From positions 1,116,001 through 1,180,000 of the forward strand of contig CAWBGY010000009.1 of NCBI GenBank assembly GCA_963788505.1: a stretch of 64,000 nt of DNA, read 5' to 3'. Both the position numbers and the translations under genes were made by a program. This document shows, piece after piece, positions 41,900 to 49,984 of the stretch. Source of the DNA: JAIQFF01 sp963788505. GTDB lineage: Bacteria; Acidobacteriota; Terriglobia; Terriglobales; Acidobacteriaceae. The notes under the pieces were generated by a model. It had not been told where the DNA came from and did not search any database. It saw only the letters and a program-made list of their open reading frames with translations. How positions within the stretch are numbered: position 1 is the first letter of the stretch; each line of letters starts with the position of its first letter.

Positions 41900-42664
41900 C
41901 TAGTCGCTGTCCTCCACGATTCCCGCGAACAAATCATCTTCTTGAACGATTGGGCCACGCTTCACCGCTGCTGCCAGGTGAAATCGCTCCTGGCCTTGCC
42001 CTTCCCGTTCGTACTTTTCGAACAGCGTCCACAGAGGCTGTTGGCTGGCGTGGGCGCGGAATGCCTCAATCTTGGTTTCCAGATAGTCCCCCATCTCGAT
42101 CGTGGCGGTGCTTGGAGCGACGGTGACGGGCTGCCGGCCGGGGAGGACGGAATCGCTGGAAGCATAGTACAGCTTCTGTACTCGATGAGCCGCGACCGAA
42201 CCGCTCAACTGGTCAGGAAAGCGATTGCTGCGCCCCGCCCAGTGGAAGGCCAGCGTGGCGAAGACCGATGCCATCGTATGATCGGTGTGGCCCGTCGCTC
42301 CGCCCGCCGGATCAAATGTGAGCAAGACCTGCGGACGAAATTCCCGGATGCGAAGGGTGAGATCGGAAACGACCCGTTGCAAGTCCAGGCGGTGCAGCTG
42401 GCCGTCGGGATAGTCAAGCACGGTTCCGCGGGAGACTTTCAGTATTTTGCAGGCGGAGGCAAATTCTTCGCGCCGGGTGGCGGCGAGTTCCTGATCGCTA
42501 TGCGCTCCGCCACGATGAGTGGCCGCTTGTCCGGGCGTCAGGCAAACGATGCAGATTTCGACGCCCCGCTCGCTATAAAGCCGCAACGACCCGCCGAAGC
42601 TGCTGGCTTCGTCATCCGGATGCGCGGTTACGACCATCATGCGCAGCATGCAGGGATTGTACAT
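41900..42664 (-). CDS. PIG-L/LmbE-family deacetylase
   Basis: A 254-residue zinc-dependent N-deacetylase. The metal motif AHPDDEASSFGG is near residues 13-24 and the second ligand site is FDPAGGATGHTDHTM. Family members deacetylate GlcNAc-type sugars (BshB, MshB, PIG-L). ATG 42664 has GAGGGG upstream and overlaps the end of rnhB by 53 nt; ATG 42649 would reduce the overlap. Expression is therefore coupled to rnhB. No bacillithiol or mycothiol partner genes are present, so the substrate is open. Confidence 0.87.
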   Translation of the reverse strand: MYNPCMLRMMVVTAHPDDEASSFGGSLRLYSERGVEICIVCLTPGQAATHRGGAHSDQELAATRREEFASACKILKVSRGTVLDYPDGQLHRLDLQRVVSDLTLRIREFRPQVLLTFDPAGGATGHTDHTMASVFATLAFHWAGRSNRFPDQLSGSVAAHRVQKLYYASSDSVLPGRQPVTVAPSTATIEMGDYLETKIEAFRAHASQQPLWTLFEKYEREGQGQERFHLAAAVKRGPIVQEDDLFAGIVEDSD

Positions 42665-43487
42665 TCCCCTCACGGTTCTGGGGTTCTTCCTCCGCCGTTT
42701 CTTCCAGCATGAACGCCAGCACATCTTGCGGTACCGGCGCATTCCATACCGGCGCGAATGACTGGCGGTGCAGCGGAGAGGGCCCATGCTGGCGCAAGGC
42801 CGCCAGATGCCGAGGAGTGCTGTAGCCCTTATTCGACGCCAGTCCGTAGATGGGAAAAACCGGGTCCCATTCAACGATCATGCGATCGCGCTCGACTTTG
42901 GCCAGGATTGATGCCGCTGCGATAGAAGCCGAGAGGGCATCGCCGTGAATAATGGGTTGTTGTGGCAGTTCGCAGTCCAGGCGCAGCGCGTCCACCAGCA
43001 GGTGGTCGGCTTTTGGGTCGAGGCCGAGAACGGCCTCCCGCATGGCCAGGCGCGAGGCCTGGTAGATATTGATCTGATCAATGCGGGCGGCATCGACGGC
43101 TGCAATGGCCCAAGCCACAGAATGCTCGCGGATTCGCTCCGCCAGGATTTCACGGCGCTCCGCTGGCAGCAACTTGGAATCCCGCAGACCTCGTATGCGA
43201 TATTCCGGATTGAGGATCACGGCAGCCGCCACCACCGGTCCAAACAGGGAGCCGCGTCCGACTTCATCAACTCCGGCGATAAGGCGCGCGCCCAGTTGCC
43301 ATGCCTTTTTCTCGAACCTCAACGTGCAATGCAGTGTCTTCAACAGACGCAGCTTGGCGGCAGAAGCAGAGAGTGGTTTCCCGGGCGCGGACGTGAGCTT
43401 GGGCGACACAGAGAGGTCATCTTCGCCCAGTCGACCCTGATCGCGCAATGTGGAAAACCGCTCGAAGAACCAGATTGCCATAACCAT
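42612..43487 (-). CDS. rnhB: Ribonuclease HII
   Basis: A 291-residue RNase HII that removes ribonucleotides from DNA. DEVGRG (Asp 74, Glu 75) opens the catalytic domain, with further acidic residues in LLVDALRLD and in GDALSASIAAASILAKVERD. The first 55 residues form an extension not needed for the fold, so a later start is possible. The rplS-rnhB neighbourhood is conserved in many bacteria, but here a forward-strand PilZ gene separates them. Confidence 0.93.
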   Translation of the reverse strand: MVMAIWFFERFSTLRDQGRLGEDDLSVSPKLTSAPGKPLSASAAKLRLLKTLHCTLRFEKKAWQLGARLIAGVDEVGRGSLFGPVVAAAVILNPEYRIRGLRDSKLLPAERREILAERIREHSVAWAIAAVDAARIDQINIYQASRLAMREAVLGLDPKADHLLVDALRLDCELPQQPIIHGDALSASIAAASILAKVERDRMIVEWDPVFPIYGLASNKGYSTPRHLAALRQHGPSPLHRQSFAPVWNAPVPQDVLAFMLEETAEEEPQNREGNVQSLHAAHDGRNRASG

Positions 43488-43612
43488 GGGCTGAAGCGAG
43501 TCCGGGAGGATATCCCATGTGGGTCTGGGGCAGCCGGCCTGACGTGTTTAGGCTGTGATTCCCCGTGCAACTGCCATGGATTCATCCGCCCAAAAGTAAC
43601 CATTACGTGCTA

Positions 43613-43624
43613 TTACCGCGGTAA
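43613..43624. promoter_or_regulatory. 12-bp perfect palindrome, possible operator
   Basis: TTACCGCGGTAA lies in the 179-bp divergent gap between rnhB and the double-PilZ gene, about 43 bp before the PilZ start. TGACC/GGTCA half-sites with a 7-nt spacer follow at 43627. Position and symmetry fit a dimeric repressor site; no regulator can be named. Confidence 0.35.
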
Positions 43625-43666
43625 ATTGACCAGCGAACGGTCAGTTGCTAGCTTCAGTAAAGAGAG

Positions 43667-44434
43667 TTGTCCACGCGGCGGACCCACTTGACAGAAGAGC
43701 ATTCCAAACCATCGCCCGAGCGCCAGAAGAAACGCCTTCAGGTAGCGCTGCCCATTCGTGTCACCTACTGGAATGACGAACAAAAGCCCTGCCTCGAGAT
43801 TGCCTGCACTTACGATATCTCCGAGCATGGAGCGCGAGTCACGGGCCTGCGCTGTGTGAAGGAAGCGGGAGAAGTCGTTGCCATCGAACGGGGCCGAAGC
43901 AAGGCGTTCTGCCGCGTGGTATGGGTCGGCGAACCAGATTCGGAGTTGCGAGGTCAAATCGGCCTGCAGTGTGTGGAGTCTGACCGGATTCTGTGGGAAG
44001 CGGAATTGCGGGACATGGTCGAAGTCTACGAACCGGTTACTCTGGATGGAACCTCGAAGCGGTCTCGCGCCTTCGGTCCTAGCGAGCGCCGGCGTCGCCG
44101 GGAGCGCTTTAGCCTGGACGGGACCGTCGAACTGGCTGAACCGGACTCCGCCAGTGCCAAGGCCAGCGTCGTTTTGAAGAACATGTCGGAGATCGGCTGC
44201 CTGGTTATGACCAGACACGTATTGCCGGTCGGCACCGAGGTGAAACTAACTCTGCATGTCGATAACTACGATTTGACCCTGAAGGGTCAGGTCCGGCATG
44301 CCGAACCGCAAGCTGGGCTCGGAATCGAATTCCGGGAGATCCGTAAAGGGGAGCGCCAGATCCTGCAGTTCCTCATCCGCAAGCTAGCCGAGAAGCACCT
44401 GGAAGATACCTTGCAGTTCGAAATCCACAAATAG
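43667..44434 (+). CDS. Double PilZ domain protein
   Basis: A 255-residue cytoplasmic protein with two PilZ domains. Domain 1 (about 18-120) has the basic QKKRLQVALPIR and YDISEHGARV (DxSxxG). Domain 2 (about 138-250) has RRRRRERFSLDG and NMSEIGCLV (NxSxxG). Both keep the residues expected for cyclic-di-GMP contact. The start appears to be TTG 43667 with AAAGAGAG just upstream; TTG 43688 is possible. The gene lies on the opposite strand inside an otherwise conserved rplS/rnhB neighbourhood and converges with rplS. Confidence 0.8.
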   Translation: MSTRRTHLTEEHSKPSPERQKKRLQVALPIRVTYWNDEQKPCLEIACTYDISEHGARVTGLRCVKEAGEVVAIERGRSKAFCRVVWVGEPDSELRGQIGLQCVESDRILWEAELRDMVEVYEPVTLDGTSKRSRAFGPSERRRRRERFSLDGTVELAEPDSASAKASVVLKNMSEIGCLVMTRHVLPVGTEVKLTLHVDNYDLTLKGQVRHAEPQAGLGIEFREIRKGERQILQFLIRKLAEKHLEDTLQFEIHK

Positions 44435-44471
44435 CCTGGGCTCTCGCCGGCCAAGTCCGAAAGATGCGCTG

Positions 44472-44864
44472 CTACTTAACCGCGACTTCGGCCACGGCTT
44501 GTTCGCGATCGACATCTTTGAGGCGAGCCGCCTTGCCCTTGAGGCTGCGCAGGTAGTACAGCTTGGCGCGGCGGACCTTGGAAGAGCGCAACACCTCCAC
44601 CTTATCGACCACCTTGGAATGGAGCGGGAAGATGCGCTCTACGCCGTGGCCGAAGCTGATCTTGCGCACGGTGAAACTGGCCTGTGGTCCGCGGCTGCGA
44701 GCAATCACCACGCCCTCAAATGCCTGCAGGCGCTCCTTGTCGCCTTCCTTGATCTTCACGTGGACGCGCACGCTGTCGCCGGGCACGAATGCAGGAATGT
44801 CGGTGCGCTTGGTTTTGGCCAAAAGTTTTTCGATGATAAGGTTCGTCACGATCTTGTCCCCCAA
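44472..44864 (-). CDS. rplS: 50S ribosomal protein L19
   Basis: A 130-residue L19. Family features are DIPAFVPGDSVRVHVKIKEG, RLQAFEGVVIARSRG, SFTVRKISFGHGVERIFPLHS and RRAKLYYLRSLKGKAARL. It is last in the rpsP-khpA-rimM-trmD-rplS run, 15 bp after trmD. Confidence 0.97.
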   Translation of the reverse strand: MGDKIVTNLIIEKLLAKTKRTDIPAFVPGDSVRVHVKIKEGDKERLQAFEGVVIARSRGPQASFTVRKISFGHGVERIFPLHSKVVDKVEVLRSSKVRRAKLYYLRSLKGKAARLKDVDREQAVAEVAVK

Positions 44865-44879
44865 TGAGAGAAGTCTGTC

Positions 44880-45686
44880 TCAATTTTCCTTGCCCGCAAT
44901 GCGGGCCAGCAATTCCTTGTCTTCGTCGCCGAGCACGGCGCCCTCCAGCAGATCGGGGCGATTGTGCAGCGTTTTCTCTAAAGCCGTGCGCCGGCGCCAG
45001 CGGCGTATTTCTTCATGGTTGCCGGAAACCAAAACCTCAGGCACCTGCAAACCGCGAAAATCCGCCGGCCGGGTGTAGTGCGGATAGTCCAGCAATCCAC
45101 CGGACGCGCAAGTAGAGTCGGCGCCGCTTGCTTCCACGGTTGCCGACGCAGTGAACGACTCCTGCCGCGTCGAGGCCTCATTCCCCACCGCGCCAGGAAT
45201 GAGCCGCGTGACCGTATCCAGAATCACGGCCGCACCCAACTCGCCGCCGCTCAGGACATAATCTCCGATCGAGAGCTCACGGTCGGCGAGATGCTCTCCG
45301 ACACGCTCATCCACGCCTTCGTAGCGGCCGCAGATCAGGACAATTCGTTGCAGCGCCACGAGTTCCTCGGCCACTGCCTGGTCGAAACGCCGCCCCTGTG
45401 CCGACAGCAGCACCACACTCTGCCTGGCGCCAACCTCAAGCCGCTCCGCACGGCTCTCGATGTCGAGTCCTTCAATACATTCAAAGATCGGTTCCGGCTT
45501 CAGCACCATGCCTTCGCCGCCGCCGAATGGGCGGTCATCCACCGTGCGGTGCCGGTCGTGCGCAAAAGCCCGCAAGTCGTGGACTTCGATCGTCGCCAGA
45601 CCCGCTTCCCGGGCGCGGCGAACAATGCCGTAATCCAGCGGTCCGCGAAAAAAGTCAGGAAAGATCGTGAGGATGTCGATCTTCAT
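44880..45686 (-). CDS. trmD: tRNA (guanine37-N1)-methyltransferase
   Basis: A 268-residue SPOUT methyltransferase with a trefoil knot, making m1G37 to prevent frameshifting. Visible features are ILTIFPDFF at the start, DDRPFGGGEGMVLKPEP, ICGRYEGVDERV, SIGDYVLSGGELGA (SAM knot) and the C-terminal RRWRRRTALEKTLHNRPDLL. Slightly longer than E. coli TrmD (255), with a Thr/Ser-rich insertion near 190-200. It is separated from rimM by 159 bp containing a repeat pair. Confidence 0.96.
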   Translation of the reverse strand: MKIDILTIFPDFFRGPLDYGIVRRAREAGLATIEVHDLRAFAHDRHRTVDDRPFGGGEGMVLKPEPIFECIEGLDIESRAERLEVGARQSVVLLSAQGRRFDQAVAEELVALQRIVLICGRYEGVDERVGEHLADRELSIGDYVLSGGELGAAVILDTVTRLIPGAVGNEASTRQESFTASATVEASGADSTCASGGLLDYPHYTRPADFRGLQVPEVLVSGNHEEIRRWRRRTALEKTLHNRPDLLEGAVLGDEDKELLARIAGKEN

Positions 45687-45715
45687 CGCTGGACCTTAAG
45701 AACTACACAGCAAGT

Positions 45716-45856
45716 TGTCATGCTGAGCAACCGAGCCGCGCTTTGCGCGGCGAGAGCGTCGAAGCACCCCTGTAGCCACTGCATCGTTATGAGGTAGGGG
45801 TCCTTCGACTCCGCCACTGCTTCGCGCCGCGAAGCAGTGCTCCGCTCAGGATGACA
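45716..45856. repeat. Convergent pair of variable-core repeat elements (family A) in the trmD operon
   Basis: Copies 45716-45771 (+) and 45796-45856 (-), each with its own core (GAGCCGCGC/GCGCGGCG region and CTGCTTCGC/GCGAAGCAG). They sit between rimM and trmD inside an operon, so the hairpins would be transcribed and could affect mRNA stability or termination. The right copy overlaps the last codons of rimM. Confidence 0.8.
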
Positions 45857-46412
45857 ATTTCTTGCTGTTCCTTTGCTGCTCTTTCTCTTCCGCCGTCAAC
45901 GGAGCGCTCAACTCGAGCATGCCCTCCGGCAGAATCATGAAAATCTTTTTATGCTCAAGGTCGGTACTCTTCAGATACGCTTCCGCGTAAGGAATCTCGT
46001 GCTCGTTCGATCCGGCTTTTACGATCAGCAGGGGCGCTTCACCGGCTCCAAACTGCACGTCGCGAACCTGCCCAATCTCGCGATCGCCGTCGAACACCGT
46101 ACATCCCACCAGGTCGCTCACGTAAACCCAGCCGGGCTCCAACCTCGAGCGCTCACCGGCCGGGACCTGCAACTCGCATCCCACCAGGGCTTCGGCTTCC
46201 GAAATCGAACCGACAGCCTCGAACTTGAGGACCAGATGACCCTTGTGGGGCCAGAGTTCTTCAATTTTCAACTCGCGCCGCGGTCCGCCTCCATCCTTGG
46301 GCAAGGCCCACAGCCGCATACCCGGTTGAAACCGGTCCGGGACGTCGCTGTGCAGTTCGGTTGCGACTTCGCCGCGGCGTCCCTGGGTCTTGAGAACGCG
46401 CGCCAGCGTAAT
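45846..46412 (-). CDS. rimM: Ribosome maturation factor RimM, with a non-canonical start
   Basis: The 16S processing factor RimM. The first ATG (46319) lies well inside the protein; the conserved N-terminus ITLARVLKTQGRRGEVATEL is encoded upstream of it in the same frame, but no ATG, GTG or TTG occurs there. The best candidates are ATT 46412 (giving 188 residues) or ATA 46427, which overlaps the TAG of the upstream KH gene. The PRC-barrel C-terminal domain includes GWVYVSDLVGCTVFD and EIPYAEAYLKSTDLEHKKI. The last residues (EEKEQQRNSKKLSS) are encoded partly by a repeat element. Confidence 0.82.
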   Translation of the reverse strand: MTLARVLKTQGRRGEVATELHSDVPDRFQPGMRLWALPKDGGGPRRELKIEELWPHKGHLVLKFEAVGSISEAEALVGCELQVPAGERSRLEPGWVYVSDLVGCTVFDGDREIGQVRDVQFGAGEAPLLIVKAGSNEHEIPYAEAYLKSTDLEHKKIFMILPEGMLELSAPLTAEEKEQQRNSKKLSS

Positions 46413-46423
46413 GAACGGGTCGG

Positions 46424-46675
46424 CTATTCCAGAATCTCCAGCGTGAAGCGCTTGTTGGACTTCAAACCGGCCGCGCCCAGCAGGTTGCGCATGGCGCGCG
46501 CGGTGCGTCCCTGTTTGCCGATCACCCGACCGAGATCGTTCGGGGCAACCGTCAACTCAAGCACAGTGCCCGCGCCTTCTTCGACCTGATTGACGGTAAC
46601 CTGCGCCGGATCATCGACCAGAGCTTTGGCGACCTGTTCGATCAGGACTCGCACGTCCCCGGTTGGTTCGCTCAT
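46424..46675 (-). CDS. khpA: KH-domain RNA-binding protein KhpA (YlqC family)
   Basis: An 83-residue protein with one KH domain; the GxxG loop is in GRVIGKQGRTARAMRNLL. It binds RNA with KhpB in other bacteria and is encoded between rpsP and rimM in most of them, as here. ATG 46675 (MSEPTGDVRVLIEQVAKAL) is chosen over the earlier 46690. Its stop abuts the presumed start of rimM, so the two may be coupled. Confidence 0.93.
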   Translation of the reverse strand: MSEPTGDVRVLIEQVAKALVDDPAQVTVNQVEEGAGTVLELTVAPNDLGRVIGKQGRTARAMRNLLGAAGLKSNKRFTLEILE

Positions 46676-46741
46676 GCTTGGCTCACCCAAAGCGGAATAC
46701 TGTGATATGCGGCGTGTTCTGGCATGATGCGCACCCTGACA

Positions 46742-46993
46742 TCAGGCAACAGAGGCGGCAGCAGCCGGCGCCGGCCGGGACACGATCTTGGTGACCCGGT
46801 CCGACATCTTGGCGCCCTTGGATACCCAGTAGTCGATGCGCTCGCGCTTGAGCTCAATGCTGGCGGGACTGGTGCGAGGATTGTAAGTTCCCACCACCTC
46901 GACCGGACGCCCATTGCGCGCGCGTTCCTTCTCGATGACCACCACACGATACTGCGGTTGTTTGCGCGCACCCGTGCGCGACAGACGAATCAT
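46742..46993 (-). CDS. rpsP: 30S ribosomal protein S16
   Basis: An 83-residue S16 starting MIRLSRTGARKQPQYRVVV, with GTYNPRTSPASIEL and ERIDYWVSKGAKMSDRV. It is first in the operon with khpA, rimM, trmD and rplS. An upstream AGGAAAGGA lies some 20 bases from the ATG at 46993. Confidence 0.96.
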   Translation of the reverse strand: MIRLSRTGARKQPQYRVVVIEKERARNGRPVEVVGTYNPRTSPASIELKRERIDYWVSKGAKMSDRVTKIVSRPAPAAAASVA

Positions 46994-47213
46994 TAACACA
47001 GAGCTTATGTTCCTTTCCTAATTGCTTCAGGCAGGCTGAGACAAACCATTATTTTTGCAGAATTTAGCGGGATTAGCAAGTTTTGACGGGGTAGGGTAGT
47101 GGTCAATTTGAAATCCGCAAGGGTTGGCGCCGGCAGCGGGTGCTCGAAAATCAAGTTTGGAGTTGGCGGGGATTAGTGGGATTATTAGGCTGGAACGTAG
47201 CAGGGATGGCGGC

Positions 47214-47483
47214 ATGAGATACCGAATTGCGATGTGGGCGAGTGCGGGCTTTCTCGTGGCGGGTTGTTGGGCGCTCTATGCCTTCGGAACCAACCCTCCA
47301 GCGATGACCTCTGCCGACCCGATTGTGACTCTCGTAGAATTTACTTGCCCAGCTGTGTTTGCGAGTATCCATTTCCACTTTGCCCTTGGGTTATATTGGT
47401 CGCTTCTTGCGAATGCTGCCACGTATGGTTCGATCGGGCTGATCGTGGAAACCCTGCGGCGGCAACTTCGTCACGCGGGCTGA
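47214..47483 (+). CDS. Small hypothetical membrane protein
   Basis: An 89-residue protein with two or three hydrophobic segments (MWASAGFLVAGCWALYAFG, FASIHFHFALGLYWSLLANAATYG). ATG 47214 has AGGGATGGC upstream. By eye the DNA is less GC-rich than its neighbours, as with the bracketed membrane gene at 35890. Family not recognised; it might be a species-specific gene. Confidence 0.5.
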   Translation: MRYRIAMWASAGFLVAGCWALYAFGTNPPAMTSADPIVTLVEFTCPAVFASIHFHFALGLYWSLLANAATYGSIGLIVETLRRQLRHAG

Positions 47484-47710
47484 TTCGAGATTGAGCCAAT
47501 ACCGGGGGAATAGCGTCGTAGTTCAACTACCCCGGATTTGGATTCGTACTCATTTCCAAAGCAAGGTCCAATGCTGCAGGGGGGCGTCCGTCCTTCAATG
47601 CTGGGCGGCGCTGAGCTGTTTAATATTGACCCCAGAACCTGTACCCAGCGCCCGCATTCTTGTAATATAAGCAGTTCAGTACAGTTCGGTACACCAGGGA
47701 GACAAGAACA

Positions 47711-47971
47711 ATGACTTACGTGATCGCAGAACCGTGCATAGGGACCAAGGATACTGCCTGCGTGGACGCTTGCCCGGTGGACTGCATTCATCCTAAGAAA
47801 GATTCTCCGGCGCACGCCGAGGAAGAAATGCTGTACATCGACCCCGTAGAGTGCATCGACTGCGGAGCTTGCGTGCCCGTCTGCCCAGTGTCTGCCATTT
47901 TCGCCCTGGATGATCTGCCGGAAAAGTGGGCGTCGTTTACGGAGCGCAACGCAAAGTATTTCGGACGGTAA
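47711..47971 (+). CDS. fdxA: Ferredoxin, 7Fe (FdxA) type
   Basis: An 86-residue ferredoxin. The first cluster region has Cys 9, 17, 21 and 25 (CIGTKDTACVDACPVDC) and the second has Cys 48, 51, 54 and 58 (CIDCGACVPVCPV). The seven-residue gap between the first two cysteines is typical of a [3Fe-4S]/[4Fe-4S] ferredoxin. A strong CAGGGAGACAAGAACA ribosome-binding site precedes the ATG. Low-potential electron carrier in the cytoplasm; partner enzymes unknown. Confidence 0.93.
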   Translation: MTYVIAEPCIGTKDTACVDACPVDCIHPKKDSPAHAEEEMLYIDPVECIDCGACVPVCPVSAIFALDDLPEKWASFTERNAKYFGR

Positions 47972-47977
47972 GAACAA

Positions 47978-48073
47978 GCTCTTAGCTCTTGGCCTTTAGC
48001 TTTTGGCTCGAACTCCTCGTCACGGAGTGTGATTTTAAAGAGCTAATGGCTGAAAGCTAAGAGCTGAAAGCTG
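47978..48073. repeat. AGCT-heptamer inverted repeat between ferredoxin and recO
   Basis: Arm 47978-48009 and arm 48040-48073 are imperfect reverse complements built of AGCTNAN heptamers, with a small ACTCC/GGAGT hairpin between. Immediately follows the ferredoxin stop codon. Further AGCT-type runs flank the recO-glyQ gap at 48872-48902 and 48939-48952. Confidence 0.7.
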
Positions 48074-48132
48074 CTTAACTTCCCATCTCCCCACTACTCC
48101 ATTACAATCAGACGTTAGTCTGCTGGGCTTCC

Positions 48133-48876
48133 ATGGCACTCAAGGAGTCGGAAGCGATCGTTCTGCGCACCTATCCTTTGCGCGAGGCCGATCTGCTGGT
48201 CACGTTGTTCACGCGAGCGGAAGGGAAAGTTCGCGGCGTGGCGCGCTCAGCCAAGAAATCGAAGCGGCGGTTCGGCGGCGCTCTCGAGCCGCTCACTTAC
48301 GTTCGGGTCTTCTACGAAGATCGCGAGCAGCAGGAGCTGGCCCGGCTGGATTCCTGCGAAGTGCTGGAATCGCCGCTGGCGACGGAAGTGGGTTATCCGC
48401 GGGCGGTAGCGCTGGCGCACGTGGCGGAATTGCTCGATGAGTTGCTGCCGGATCGCGAAGCCAACGATGCCGTGTTCCGGCTGGCGCTTTCGGTGCTGGC
48501 GGGATTGCGGGGCGCCGATGTCTGGATGCCCGTCACCTATTTCGAGCTGTGGATGACCCGCCTGATGGGCTACTTGCCGGACGTCGGCGAATGCATTGTT
48601 TGCGGACGGACTTTGAACGGCGACCGGGCGTTTTTCCACGTATTGACCGACGGCCTCATGTGTGCCGACGATAAACGTCTGGCATCATCGGAAATATCCG
48701 CTGAATCGCGAGCGCTGGCGGCCCAGATGTTTCGTGCGCCGGTGGAAAGTTTTGCGGGAACACCATGGCCCAAGCCGCAGGGAAGCGATCTGAGAAAATT
48801 CTTGATTCAGATCCTGCAGCGGCACATAGAGAAGAAACTGGTCACCGCGGGGATGCTGGAGAAGATCAGCTCTTAG
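48133..48876 (+). CDS. recO: DNA repair protein RecO
   Basis: A 247-residue RecFOR-pathway mediator that helps load RecA on SSB-coated DNA. The N-terminal OB fold (ESEAIVLRTYPLREADLLVTLFT, GKVRGVARSAKKSKRRFGG) is followed by a helical domain with a partial zinc site (CIVCGR, then LMCADD). The second half of the usual four-Cys zinc finger has only one Cys, so zinc binding may be incomplete. Confidence 0.92.
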   Translation: MALKESEAIVLRTYPLREADLLVTLFTRAEGKVRGVARSAKKSKRRFGGALEPLTYVRVFYEDREQQELARLDSCEVLESPLATEVGYPRAVALAHVAELLDELLPDREANDAVFRLALSVLAGLRGADVWMPVTYFELWMTRLMGYLPDVGECIVCGRTLNGDRAFFHVLTDGLMCADDKRLASSEISAESRALAAQMFRAPVESFAGTPWPKPQGSDLRKFLIQILQRHIEKKLVTAGMLEKISS

Positions 48877-48958
48877 CTGTAGGCTCTTGGCTTTTAGCTG
48901 TTCCGGAAGCGATCGCAGAGTTCGGTGTGAATGTTATCGAGCTAAAAGCTGTAAGTCC

Positions 48959-49984
48959 ATGCCAAGTCCCAAACCCAATCCGCTTACGTTCCAGGAATTG
49001 ATCCTGCGATTGCAGACCTTCTGGGCGGAGCGCGGCTGCGTTCTGCAGCAGCCGTATGACGTTGAAGTCGGTGCGGGCACGATGGCGCCGGAAACTTTTC
49101 TGCGCGTGCTGGGGCCTCAACCCTACAAAGTGGCTTACGTGCAGCCCTCGCGCCGTCCGGCGGATGGACGCTATGGAGAGAATCCCAACCGCCTGTTCAA
49201 GCACATGCAGCTGCAAGTCATCCTGAAGCCCCCGCCGGAAAACGTGCAGGAGCTCTATTTGGAATCACTGGGCGCGATGGGCATTGATCTGCGCCAGCAC
49301 GACATCAAGTTTGAAGAAGACAATTGGGAATCGCCTACCCTGGGCGCCTGGGGGATCGGCTGGCAGGTCATGCTCGACGGCCTGGAAATCACCCAGTTCA
49401 CCTACTTCCAGCAGTGCGGCGGCGTCGATCTGGACCCGATTTCAGCCGAACTCACGTATGGACTGGAACGCATCGCGTCGTTTTTGCAGGATAAAGACTC
49501 GATCTACGACATTGTGTGGGCGCGCGATCCCGAAACCGGCGCCGTCAAGACGTACGGCGAGGTCCGCCTCGCCGATGAACTGCAATTTTCGGTGTACAAC
49601 TTCGAGTTGGCCGACGTCGAAAAGGCCTGGAAGCATTTTGAGTTGTGCGAGGGAGAGTGCAAAGCCCTGCTGGAAAACTATGCGGCATTGGGCAAGGAAA
49701 AGAACGATGGAGTTGGACACGACAAGAAGCGTTTTCCTCTGCTCGCAGCCTACGATCTTTGTCTGAAGTGTTCTCACCTGTTCAATATCCTGGATGCGCG
49801 CGGCGCGATCTCTGTGACCGAACGCGTCGGGGTAATCGGTCGCGTGAGGGCGCTGGCGGTGGGAATCGCGAAGGCCTTTGTAGATCAGCAGCGCGCCGAG
49901 CCTGTGGCGGGATCAGGCGAAGACCCGGTGGCGGAGACAAAAGTAAAAGTAAAGAAGAGGGAAGTAGCACCCACAAGTGCGTAG
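48959..49984 (+). CDS. glyQ: Glycyl-tRNA synthetase alpha subunit
   Basis: A 341-residue class II catalytic subunit. Motifs are LTFQELILRLQTFWAERGC at the start, LQQPYDVEVGAGTMAPETFLR, QPSRRPADGRYGENPNRL, and WGIGWQVMLDGLEITQFTYFQQ. ATG 48959 gives the normal N-terminus. The last 35 residues (Lys/Val-rich EVAPTSA tail) are longer than usual. It works with GlyS, encoded 263 bp downstream past three repeat elements. Confidence 0.96.
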   Translation: MPSPKPNPLTFQELILRLQTFWAERGCVLQQPYDVEVGAGTMAPETFLRVLGPQPYKVAYVQPSRRPADGRYGENPNRLFKHMQLQVILKPPPENVQELYLESLGAMGIDLRQHDIKFEEDNWESPTLGAWGIGWQVMLDGLEITQFTYFQQCGGVDLDPISAELTYGLERIASFLQDKDSIYDIVWARDPETGAVKTYGEVRLADELQFSVYNFELADVEKAWKHFELCEGECKALLENYAALGKEKNDGVGHDKKRFPLLAAYDLCLKCSHLFNILDARGAISVTERVGVIGRVRALAVGIAKAFVDQQRAEPVAGSGEDPVAETKVKVKKREVAPTSA

